A DNA stretch of 5,100 bases from Clostridiales bacterium (GTDB lineage: Bacteria > Bacillota > Clostridia > Lutisporales > Lutisporaceae), in contig DUSG01000122.1 in NCBI GenBank assembly GCA_012842725.1, positions 1 to 5,100 on the forward strand. The letters run 5' to 3'. How positions within the stretch are numbered: the stretch's first letter is position 1; each line of letters begins with the position of its first letter. Under the pieces are notes generated by a model. The model did not search any database and had not been told where the DNA came from. It saw only the letters and a program-made list of their open reading frames with translations. This document shows, piece after piece, positions 1 to 5,073 of this stretch. Both the position numbers and the translations under genes were made by a program.

Positions 1-366
1 AAAAAAATCAATGATACATATGGACATTTGGCAGGAGATGAGTTTCTAAGGCAGTTTACCGAGCTTTTGGTCCATAACACAAGAAGTACAGATATAGTTG
101 CCAGATTAGGCGGAGAGGAATTTGCTGTTGTTCTACCGAAAACCTGTCGCAAGGATGTTTATTTAATTGCAGAGAAGATAAAGGAAATTATTGAAACCAA
201 TAAATTTAGATTTGGTCCTACAACATATAATATGACAATAAGTATTGGAATATCGACGTCCTATTATCCCATAAATGCTGAGCAGTTGTTGAAATGTGCC
301 GACCAAGCATTGTATAAAGCAAAGGAAATCAAGAACTCAGTAGTTACCTATGAACAGATATGCTGA
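1..366 (+). CDS. Diguanylate cyclase, C-terminal GGDEF domain (5'-truncated by window edge)
   Basis: The frame is open from base 1 to a TGA at 364-366, giving 121 visible residues that are nearly a whole GGDEF domain. This family condenses two GTP molecules into the second messenger cyclic di-GMP. Visible landmarks are the nucleotide-binding segment NDTYGHLAGDEF (residues 4-15 of the fragment), the active-site signature GGEEF (37-41), and the C-terminal SIGIS and ADQALYKAK blocks. An RxxD inhibitory site (R28-S-T-D31) lies exactly five residues before GGEEF, so product feedback inhibition is likely retained. All key residues are intact, so it is probably active. The N-terminal sensor or membrane region lies outside the window, so the input signal is unknown. 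A TTG inside the domain (base 28) is not a credible start because the conserved NDTYGH lies upstream of it. The 3' end overlaps the convergent UvrC-like gene by 19 nt. Confidence 0.95.
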   Translation, partial: KKINDTYGHLAGDEFLRQFTELLVHNTRSTDIVARLGGEEFAVVLPKTCRKDVYLIAEKIKEIIETNKFRFGPTTYNMTISIGISTSYYPINAEQLLKCADQALYKAKEIKNSVVTYEQIC

Positions 367-1430
367 AGCAATCTGTCTATGACTTCATCCATCTGAAAGT
401 TATTTTTTTCTTCCAACCAATCCTGATGAATTATGGTATAATGCTCAGACCTGGATTTCAAATAATTAAATATTATATGAGCTTCATCTATTTCTTCTTT
501 AGTGATATTTATTTCAGGAGAAAAGATACTATTACCAAAGTATTTAATTATATATTTTTTTATTATTGTACATATTTTTTTTATTTCTGTGCTATCGAGT
601 ATATATTTTTTACTGAAAAGTATTTTGCTTCCTTTAACTAGAAAAATTTTAACAACATTTTTCTCTATTGGTTCTATAAACAGAATATTATTGTTTTTAA
701 TAAACTTTATAGTTTCTTCATTATTTATTAATACTTTAATGCATTTTATGTAATCTCTATATTTTGCTGCGGTTTCAAAATCAAGTCTTTGTGATGCCTC
801 CTTCATTTTTTGTTCCATGTCTTCAAGCAAGGATACATCATTTCCATTAAGAAATGATATTATATTTCTTATTACATCTCTATAATAGTCATGTGCGGAA
901 TCATTTACACACATTCCAACACATAATCCAAGTGAATAATTCAAGCAGGTTGAATTTTTTTTCATGACATTGCTGCACAGGATTTTATAACAGTCCCTTA
1001 TACCTTGTAGTGCTCTTTCTACAGTATTTTTGTTTCGATAAGGGCCGAAATAGATATTTCCGTTGGTTTCGTCCAGAGAATTTGATATTCCTAAGCTTGG
1101 GTAAGTTTCATCGATTTTAATTGATATATAAGTATATGATGATGGGCTTTTCATGAGTCTGTTATACATTGGCTTAAGTTCTTTTATGAGCTTACATTCA
1201 AGAATGAAAGCTTCAAATTCCGTTTCTGTTACAATATGGTCAAAATCCTTTAAATTCATAATAAGCTTTTCGACTTTGGGAGAAATATTCCTGGAGTTTT
1301 GAAAATAAGTAAGGACCCTGTTCCTTAGATTTTTTGCTTTTCCTACATAAATAACATTTCCCAGGGAATCTCTCATGAGATAAACTCCCGGTGCTGTAGT
1401 AAGATTTTTTGCTTTTTCCTTCAGCTCCAT
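348..1430 (-). CDS. Short UvrC-like GIY-YIG nuclease with UVR domain, lacking the RNase H-like half
   Basis: This 360-residue protein matches the N-terminal part of the nucleotide-excision-repair nuclease UvrC. The GIY-YIG domain is at about 12-95: GVY 15-17, YVG 28-30, arginine R38 in KNLRNR (equivalent to the UvrC catalytic Arg) and the E73-AFIL-E78 segment. Four cysteines, C152, C162, C170 and C174, align with the four reported to bind an Fe-S cluster in E. coli UvrC. A UVR motif (UvrB contact) is at about 201-234. The protein ends where full UvrC (about 600 residues) would enter its RNase H-like catalytic core; that core and the helix-hairpin-helix tail are absent. By analogy with UvrC and Cho it could make only the 3' incision, with UvrB. 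The ATG at 1430 is preferred over the in-frame ATG at 1445 because GGTGAT sits at ideal distance before it. It is a Cho-like accessory nuclease or an evolutionarily shortened UvrC; the domain content favours the first, and the frame is clean. Confidence 0.9.
   Translation of the reverse strand: MELKEKAKNLTTAPGVYLMRDSLGNVIYVGKAKNLRNRVLTYFQNSRNISPKVEKLIMNLKDFDHIVTETEFEAFILECKLIKELKPMYNRLMKSPSSYTYISIKIDETYPSLGISNSLDETNGNIYFGPYRNKNTVERALQGIRDCYKILCSNVMKKNSTCLNYSLGLCVGMCVNDSAHDYYRDVIRNIISFLNGNDVSLLEDMEQKMKEASQRLDFETAAKYRDYIKCIKVLINNEETIKFIKNNNILFIEPIEKNVVKIFLVKGSKILFSKKYILDSTEIKKICTIIKKYIIKYFGNSIFSPEINITKEEIDEAHIIFNYLKSRSEHYTIIHQDWLEEKNNFQMDEVIDRLLQHICS
354..376. terminator. Hairpin across the convergent 3' ends (possible bidirectional transcript-end structure)
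   Basis: ACAGAT (354-359) pairs with ATCTGT (371-376), and TGC (361-363) pairs with GCA (368-370). The result is a 9-bp stem with one bulged A (360) around the tetraloop TGAA. It spans the stop codon of the GGDEF gene and the last codons of the UvrC-like gene. No T-run follows directly on either strand, so it is not a canonical intrinsic terminator; a T-rich stretch on + begins only about 25 nt later. It may protect or define 3' ends, or be chance within coding sequence. Confidence 0.3.
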
Positions 1431-1434
1431 TGTT

Positions 1435-1440
1435 ATCACC
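1435..1440 (-). promoter_or_regulatory. Shine-Dalgarno that selects the UvrC-like start
   Basis: On the minus strand GGTGAT, a six-base match to the anti-Shine-Dalgarno complement, lies 4 nt before the ATG at 1430. This register corresponds to about 8 nt from the position of a GGAGG core. The upstream in-frame ATGs (1445, 1442) have no comparable site. Confidence 0.6.
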
Positions 1441-1468
1441 ATCATATTATTAATGTATACCGCTATTA

Positions 1469-1477
1469 ATTATAACA
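1469..1477 (-). promoter_or_regulatory. Extended -10 promoter of the UvrC-like gene
   Basis: Reading the minus strand, TGT-TATAAT forms a consensus extended -10 element (TATAAT 1474-1469, TG at 1477-1476). No good TTGACA-like hexamer is found 16-18 nt upstream, which extended -10 promoters tolerate. Predicted transcription start is about 1462, giving a leader of roughly 30 nt. This is a sequence-only prediction. Confidence 0.5.
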
Positions 1478-1523
1478 TATATGATTAATAACTTTTATTG
1501 ATAATCTTAAACAAGCATTATTC

Positions 1524-1541
1524 GCCAATATTTTAATTGGC
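1524..1541. repeat. Inverted repeat GCCAAT-N6-ATTGGC between divergent promoters
   Basis: Perfect 6-bp arms (1524-1529 and 1536-1541) surround the 6-nt centre ATTTTA. The site lies between the predicted UvrC-like and tetR promoters, just upstream of the tetR -35 region. The size and symmetry suit a dimeric regulator, but there is only one copy and short palindromes are expected in AT-rich DNA. Confidence 0.3.
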
Positions 1542-1547
1542 ATCAAT

Positions 1548-1576
1548 TTGTTGTGAGTATTTTACTGTGATAAAAT
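1548..1576 (+). promoter_or_regulatory. Predicted promoter of the TetR-family gene
   Basis: TTGTTG (1548-1553) and TAAAAT (1571-1576) are separated by 17 nt, and TG at 1568-1569 makes an extended -10 (TGATAAAAT). Transcription would begin near 1583, leaving a leader of about 70 nt. Confidence 0.5.
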
Positions 1577-1581
1577 TATCA
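1568..1581. promoter_or_regulatory. Palindrome TGATAA-AA-TTATCA over the tetR -10 (possible operator)
   Basis: Perfect 6-bp arms with a 2-nt centre cover the predicted extended -10 of the TetR-family gene. A protein bound here would block its promoter, so this is a candidate autoregulatory site. It does not resemble the twin ATGTCA-N7-TGACAT sites near 3345-3391, so the same protein may not bind both. Confidence 0.3.
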
Positions 1582-1651
1582 TAGATATGAAAACTTAGAC
1601 ATAGTATTTATAAGATAAGTTTCCTTTTTGAGGTCAAAAGGGGGAAGCACA

Positions 1652-2212
1652 ATGTCTGATTCATATATTACAAAAAGAGCATTGGCCGAGGCAATGAAGG
1701 AACTTATGTTGAAACATCCTATGGAAAAGATAAAGATTAGTGATATAGTTGAGTTATGCAATATGACAAGGCAAAGCTTTTATTATCATTTCAAAGATAA
1801 ATATGATTTGGTAAACTGGATTTTCTATACTGAGTTTGTGGAAAATATACAGAATATGTTAGAAAAGTCCGGATGGCTTCTGATTGAAAAGATGTGCATG
1901 TATTTCTATGAGAACAGGCAATTTTATGTTAATGCTCTTAAAGTAAGAGGGCAGAATTCTTTTTCCGAATATTTTAATGAAGTAATGCATCCCATAATAT
2001 ATTCACAGTTTGAGGATGTTTTCAAAGATGATAAAAACACCGAGTTTTATGCCACTTTTTTCGCTGATGCCATTCGGGTTGCTATTACCAGGTGGTTGCA
2101 GGAAGAAATTAAAATAACCCCTGAAGAGTTTGTTAGAATGATAAAAATGGCAGTAACAGGGCTTGCGTATAAGCTGATAAAGGATATGGAGAAACAAAAG
2201 GAAAAGGCTTAG
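1652..2212 (+). CDS. TetR/AcrR-family transcriptional regulator, DhaS-like
   Basis: This 186-residue DNA-binding protein has the usual TetR size. The N-terminal helix-turn-helix is clear: SDIVELCNM (30-38) is the scaffold helix and TRQSFYYHF (39-47) the recognition helix, followed by the characteristic KDKYDLVNWIFY. The C-terminal ligand/dimer region (about 75-178; ENRQFYVNAL, FFADAIRVAITRWL) resembles the TetR_C_8 type found in DhaS, an activator of dihydroxyacetone kinase genes in Lactococcus. No dha genes are in the window, so the target is probably local. The ATG at 1652 is chosen because GGGGG (1640-1644) lies 7 nt before it; an in-frame TTG at 1628 would add eight residues but has no suitable site. 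Its stop overlaps the convergent radical-SAM-like gene by 4 nt. I infer that it controls the divergent radical SAM pair through the twin palindromes at 3345-3391; activation is as possible as repression. Confidence 0.93.
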   Translation: MSDSYITKRALAEAMKELMLKHPMEKIKISDIVELCNMTRQSFYYHFKDKYDLVNWIFYTEFVENIQNMLEKSGWLLIEKMCMYFYENRQFYVNALKVRGQNSFSEYFNEVMHPIIYSQFEDVFKDDKNTEFYATFFADAIRVAITRWLQEEIKITPEEFVRMIKMAVTGLAYKLIKDMEKQKEKA

Positions 2213-3270
2213 ATGTATTGAGGTCTTGGCATTGTTTTTTTAAGTATTGTTTTAAGAGAATGGGTTTTAATGTTTAATCCTTTTGCTGATGTGCCATCTT
2301 TTAAAGTCATTATGGAACCATCATTTTTTATGGCAATGAAACATTTATCAGTGGAAATAACCCTATCTATAAACGATAAATCTTCATAAAAATCAATAAG
2401 AAATAAAGAATAACTGCCTCTGTATTTCGAATCACTCATGAATTTCGAAAACATCAGTTTGTTTTTCATTTCATATAATGACTTGTTAATGTAGAATGCA
2501 AAGCTGCATTTCAAATCTTCCAATGTTTCCAAATAGCTATCGCTGATGTAATAATTTAGGTTAGAATCATTACAGGTACAATAGGCTCCATATAAACATT
2601 TGTTATCTAAAAGTATTCGCGCTCCATTTTTACAAAGCTGATTATTTTCTATATCATTCGTATCAAAAGCGACAATAATATTGTAGCTGCCGGATATCAA
2701 ATTCGCTATTTCATCAGAAATTATTTCTGGTTTCAAGAATAAAATGTAACAGCTTCTTCTATGTTCTCCCAGCATTTTAATAATTGATCTAAGCTTTTCA
2801 ATATCTTCATTGAGAAAGAACATACCACAGAAAGTCCCAATGGATTCTGCTGTGTTAAGTATATCGGATATTTGAGAAACAGATAATCCGTTTTCAGTTT
2901 CATCTTGTAAATAAAAAACTATTGTCCAGGGAATATTGTATCCGTTTATTTTTTCATGTTCTCTGATTTTTTTGGCTCCATATGTCCAGCAATTGTAGCC
3001 TAGGTTAATTCCAAAGCGCTTAATGATATGAGGGTCTACATTTCTGACAATATTATCAGCCAGTTTATAATAAGGGCTGCTTTCATCATTTAATACCTGC
3101 GATGCAATTCTGAAAAAACTTTTCTGAAAACCTTTTTTTGCAAAATGATTTCCTAAATCCAATAATCTTCTGAGTCCACGGTTTGGATTGTCTGTTATAT
3201 CTTTTATGCCTTTGTCAACGGCTGCTTCAATTATTCTGTAGATTATTTCATTTCTATTGGGCATATGCAA
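2209..3270 (-). CDS. Radical-SAM-like paralogue without the Fe-S cluster motif (probable non-catalytic protein)
   Basis: This 353-residue protein aligns with the neighbouring intact radical SAM enzyme over most of its length. Shared landmarks are DESSPYYKL (62-70; enzyme DKESNWYKL), NIPWTIV (112-118; NVPWAIL), the helix LSVSQISDIL (129-138; MSIDTLDNII), LIDFYED (291-297; TMDFWND) and IAIKNDGSI (312-320; LHINANGDI). About a dozen residues containing CxxxCxxC are deleted right after NIPW. The GGEP position reads FLNED, the RGKGTY block is gone, both aligned SPASM-like cysteines are replaced (V304, L323), and the last ~80 residues are missing. It cannot bind the radical SAM cluster in the usual way. 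The open frame and a GGAGG site argue for a retained role, perhaps as partner, scaffold or substrate-binding subunit; that is inference. The TTG at 3270 is 7 nt from GGAGG, while the ATG at 3264 is 13 nt away, so TTG is preferred; the ATG would give 351 residues. Nothing in it suggests export or membrane insertion. Confidence 0.85.
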   Translation of the reverse strand: MHMPNRNEIIYRIIEAAVDKGIKDITDNPNRGLRRLLDLGNHFAKKGFQKSFFRIASQVLNDESSPYYKLADNIVRNVDPHIIKRFGINLGYNCWTYGAKKIREHEKINGYNIPWTIVFYLQDETENGLSVSQISDILNTAESIGTFCGMFFLNEDIEKLRSIIKMLGEHRRSCYILFLKPEIISDEIANLISGSYNIIVAFDTNDIENNQLCKNGARILLDNKCLYGAYCTCNDSNLNYYISDSYLETLEDLKCSFAFYINKSLYEMKNKLMFSKFMSDSKYRGSYSLFLIDFYEDLSFIDRVISTDKCFIAIKNDGSIMTLKDGTSAKGLNIKTHSLKTILKKTMPRPQYI

Positions 3271-3277
3271 TAATCAA

Positions 3278-3282
3278 CCTCC
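3278..3282 (-). promoter_or_regulatory. GGAGG ribosome binding site supporting a TTG start
   Basis: GGAGG on the minus strand stands 7 nt before TTG (3270) and 13 nt before ATG (3264). The spacing favours the TTG, two codons upstream of the first ATG. Confidence 0.6.
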
Positions 3283-3298
3283 AATATCTGCTTAATTA

Positions 3299-3304
3299 AT
3301 TATA
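3299..3304 (-). promoter_or_regulatory. Consensus -10 (TATAAT) of the radical-SAM-like paralogue
   Basis: TATAAT on the minus strand predicts a start near 3292 and a leader of about 22 nt. The hexamers 16-18 nt upstream (TTCTCA, TTTCTC, TTTTCT) match TTGACA poorly and there is no TGn extension. A good -10 with a poor -35 is typical of activator-dependent promoters. The nearer palindrome is centred about 62 bp upstream of the predicted start. Confidence 0.45.
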
Positions 3305-3344
3305 CCTTTAATGATATAAATGAGAAAATATCCAAATTTGGAAT

Positions 3345-3363
3345 ATGTCAAAAAATATGACAT
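3345..3363. promoter_or_regulatory. Operator-like palindrome 1, ATGTCA-N7-TGACAT
   Basis: Two 6-bp arms, ATGTCA (3345-3350) and TGACAT (3358-3363), flank AAAAATA. Arms and spacing match those of palindrome 2. The outer arm on the minus strand includes a TTGACA hexamer pointing toward the radical-SAM-like paralogue, but no good -10 follows it at 16-18 nt. Confidence 0.6.
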
Positions 3364-3371
3364 TTTTTATT

Positions 3372-3392
3372 TATGTCAAAATTTTTGACATA
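3372..3392. promoter_or_regulatory. Operator-like palindrome 2, 10-bp arms
   Basis: TATGTCAAAA and TTTTGACATA are perfect inverted arms around a single T (3382), 21 bp in all. The inner 19 bp (3373-3391) share the ATGTCA-N7-TGACAT pattern with palindrome 1, centre to centre 28 bp. The right arm contains TTGACA (3385-3390) pointing toward the intact radical SAM gene, so a bound protein would probably interfere with or recruit polymerase there. The adjacent TetR-family protein is the likely binder. Confidence 0.65.
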
Positions 3393-3403
3393 TTTTTATT
3401 TAG

Positions 3404-3423
3404 TCTAATGAAAAAGATATACA
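3404..3423 (+). promoter_or_regulatory. Candidate -10 elements of the intact radical SAM gene
   Basis: Two possibilities are visible. TCTAAT (3404-3409) matches the -10 consensus in five of six positions but lies only 13 nt from the perfect TTGACA of palindrome 2. TATACA (3418-3423) has a weak TTTATT 17 nt upstream. Neither is a complete sigma-A promoter, so the exact start is uncertain and regulator assistance is plausible. Confidence 0.3.
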
Positions 3424-3458
3424 TATTTCTTAAAATGTAAGATGAAGGAGGGTTTAAG

Positions 3459-4826
3459 ATGAACGATAGAAATATTGTGGAGAGCATAAAAAGCTTTGGC
3501 CTTAAAAAAGTGTTGTCATATCTGGATTCGGATCCAGATAATAATATACCAAAAGTTATTGACTGGATTGAACGGTTTGACAGGAATGGGATTGTTAAGA
3601 AAGAGCTTGGAGGGGCAAAAAGAGCTCTTTTAGACAAAGAAAGCAATTGGTACAAATTAGTAAAGAGCCTTTATACTGATATTGATGATGAAGTAAGAAA
3701 AACAATTTTCGAAAACTTTATAATCAATGCATCAATTTTGGGGGGCATAAGGAAGAGGAAAGTTAAAGAAGAGCACAAATGTAATGTTCCTTGGGCAATA
3801 CTGATGGATCCTACCTCTGCATGCAATCTTAAATGTACAGGTTGCTGGGCTGCTGAATACGGACATAAAATGAGTATGAGCATTGATACGTTGGATAATA
3901 TAATAGCTCAGGGAAAAGAATTAGGTGTATACATGTATATATATTCCGGAGGAGAACCTTTAGTCAGAAAGAATGATATAATTAAGCTCTGTGATAAGCA
4001 TAATGATTGTGTATTTCTTGCTTTTACCAATGGTACATTGATAGACGAAGATTTTGCTGATGAAATGTTGAGAGTAAAGAACTTCATTCCTGCAATAAGC
4101 GTAGAAGGTTTTGAAGAAGAAACAGATTCCCGTCGTGGAAAAGGGACATATGAATCAGTTATAAAAGCAATGGAGGTATTAAAACGCAAGAAGCTACCTT
4201 TTGGAATTTCTTGCTGCTATACCAGCCAAAACACTTATATCATAGGCAGCGAAGAATACTTTGATGAAATGATAGAGAAAGGGGCCAAATTTGCCTGGTT
4301 ATTTACTTATATTCCCATAGGTGTTAATGCCGTTCCTGAATTGATGATTACTCCTGAACAAAGGGAATATATGTATCATCAGATAAGAAAATTCAGAAGC
4401 ACAAAACCTATTTTTACCATGGATTTCTGGAATGATGGGGAATATGTAGATGGATGTATTGCCGGCGGACGTTCCTATTTGCATATAAATGCCAATGGAG
4501 ATATTGAACCCTGCGCATTTATTCACTATTCTGATTCAAATATTTATGAGAAAACCATTCTTGAAGCTTTAAAATCACCTTTGTTTATGCAGTATCACGA
4601 TAACCAGCCTTTCAATGAAAATCATCTTAGACCGTGTCCATTGCTTGATAATCCAGAGAAACTATGCGAAATGGTTGAAAAATCAGGAGCAAAATCAACT
4701 GATATGCAAAATCCTGAAGATGTTCATGATTTAACTGCAAAATGCATAAAGGCAGCGGAGAATTGGGCACTGGTTGCAGACAGACTGTGGAATCATTCGC
4801 GTAATAAAGCATTGTCCAATTTCTGA
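3459..4826 (+). CDS. Radical SAM enzyme with C-terminal SPASM/twitch-like cysteine region
   Basis: This 455-residue enzyme should bind a [4Fe-4S] cluster and cleave S-adenosylmethionine reductively to start radical chemistry. The cluster motif is C122-NLK-C126-TG-C129, followed by the YSGGEP SAM-binding motif (162-167), FTNGTLI (189-195), ISVEG (213-217) and RRGKGTY (225-231). The C-terminal part has C333-IAGG, INANGDIEPC352, C393 and C403, resembling a SPASM or twitch domain that holds an auxiliary Fe-S cluster. Such enzymes often modify peptides or proteins, but no precursor peptide is apparent and the substrate is unknown. The first ~110 residues form an extra domain shared with the divergent paralogue at 2209-3270. 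The ATG is preceded by a strong AAGGAGGG (3445-3452) with 6-nt spacing. No membrane segment is seen, so it is probably cytoplasmic. Expression is likely governed by the palindromes at 3345-3392. Assignment to the superfamily is secure; the specific role is not. Confidence 0.95.
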   Translation: MNDRNIVESIKSFGLKKVLSYLDSDPDNNIPKVIDWIERFDRNGIVKKELGGAKRALLDKESNWYKLVKSLYTDIDDEVRKTIFENFIINASILGGIRKRKVKEEHKCNVPWAILMDPTSACNLKCTGCWAAEYGHKMSMSIDTLDNIIAQGKELGVYMYIYSGGEPLVRKNDIIKLCDKHNDCVFLAFTNGTLIDEDFADEMLRVKNFIPAISVEGFEEETDSRRGKGTYESVIKAMEVLKRKKLPFGISCCYTSQNTYIIGSEEYFDEMIEKGAKFAWLFTYIPIGVNAVPELMITPEQREYMYHQIRKFRSTKPIFTMDFWNDGEYVDGCIAGGRSYLHINANGDIEPCAFIHYSDSNIYEKTILEALKSPLFMQYHDNQPFNENHLRPCPLLDNPEKLCEMVEKSGAKSTDMQNPEDVHDLTAKCIKAAENWALVADRLWNHSRNKALSNF

Positions 4827-4859
4827 TTATTATTTGCCATGTAGTATTCTTTTAGAATT

Positions 4860-4867
4860 CATAGTTT
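4860..4867 (+). promoter_or_regulatory. Possible sporulation-type -10 (CATAGTTT) before the small protein
   Basis: CATAGTTT fits the CATANNNT pattern of mother-cell sigma-E/sigma-K -10 elements. The best upstream -35-like sequence, around 4837-4843, is poor. The proposal leans on the identity of the downstream gene as a spore protein. The sequence ending the radical SAM gene shows no better vegetative promoter. Confidence 0.2.
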
Positions 4868-4875
4868 TTTTACCT

Positions 4876-4896
4876 ACTGCAGATAATAACTGCAGA
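4876..4896 (+). repeat. Doubled ACTGCAGA next to the ribosome binding site
   Basis: ACTGCAGA occurs at 4876-4883 and 4889-4896, separated by TAATA. Since CTGCAG is its own reverse complement, the pair can also fold as a 6-bp hairpin with a 7-nt loop. The 3' arm ends at the first G of GAGGTGAT (4895-4902), the ribosome binding site of the small protein. It could tune translation or bind a protein; no function is demonstrated. Confidence 0.35.
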
Positions 4897-4905
4897 GGTG
4901 ATTTT

Positions 4906-5073
4906 ATGGCTTCAAATAAGAAAAAAGACAAGAATATGGCACTGCCTATTGAAAAGCAGAGGACTGCAGCTTGGGCTAATATAGAAAAAATGCAACCTGA
5001 ATCCAGAGTTACAGTTCCGGATTTGGAACAAGTGAAGAATGCTAAAGAATGGGTTGACAGCAATCAAAAATAG
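4906..5073 (+). CDS. Small spore-surface-type protein (DUF3787 / CDIF630_02480-like family)
   Basis: This 55-residue, highly charged protein has no signal peptide or membrane segment. It has a lysine-rich start (residues 5-9), the block LPIEKQRTAAWANIE (13-27) with the conserved TAAW at 20-23, and the end VTVPDLEQVKNAKEWVD (36-52). I recognise these as the pattern of a small clostridial family annotated as DUF3787 and, after a C. difficile member, as spore surface protein; this is from memory and unsearched. The ATG at 4906 is chosen because GAGGTGAT (4895-4902) is ideally placed. A longer reading in the same frame from 4774 would overlap the radical SAM gene and lacks family similarity. It lies 79 nt after the radical SAM stop, so it more likely has its own promoter than operon coupling. 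Expected role: a minor component of the spore surface, with unknown molecular activity. Confidence 0.8.
   Translation: MASNKKKDKNMALPIEKQRTAAWANIEKMQPESRVTVPDLEQVKNAKEWVDSNQK

Noticed and set aside
360..753. Plus-strand open frames rich in Phe/Tyr/Ile, resembling small membrane proteins
   Set aside because: They lie antisense to the well-supported UvrC-like gene; the hydrophobic composition reflects the complement of a Lys/Asn-rich, AT-rich coding strand.
1628..1651. TTG start adding eight residues to the TetR-family protein
   Set aside because: There is no suitable ribosome binding site for it; GGGGG is correctly spaced for the ATG at 1652, and the extra residues are themselves encoded by the ribosome binding site region.
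2213..2245. T-run after the tetR stop as an intrinsic terminator
   Set aside because: No stable GC-rich stem precedes it, and the run is coding sequence of the opposing gene.
2209..3270. Calling the radical-SAM-like gene a pseudogene
   Set aside because: There is no internal stop or frameshift, the start region has GGAGG and a TATAAT, and the losses are confined to catalytic motifs and the C-terminal tail while the framework is kept.
3331..3342. Perfect 12-bp palindrome TCCAAATTTGGA near the twin operators
   Set aside because: It does not share the ATGTCA/TGACAT arms and has no second copy; a short AT-rich palindrome is likely by chance, though it sits in regulatory DNA.
4846..4871. Possible terminator after the radical SAM gene: ATTCT-TTT-AGAAT followed by a T-run
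   Set aside because: The stem is only 5 bp with a single GC pair, and 5 nt separate it from the T-run; too weak to call.
4774..4905. N-terminal extension of the small spore-type protein
   Set aside because: The extension overlaps the radical SAM coding sequence in another frame, while a strong ribosome binding site and family similarity begin at 4906.
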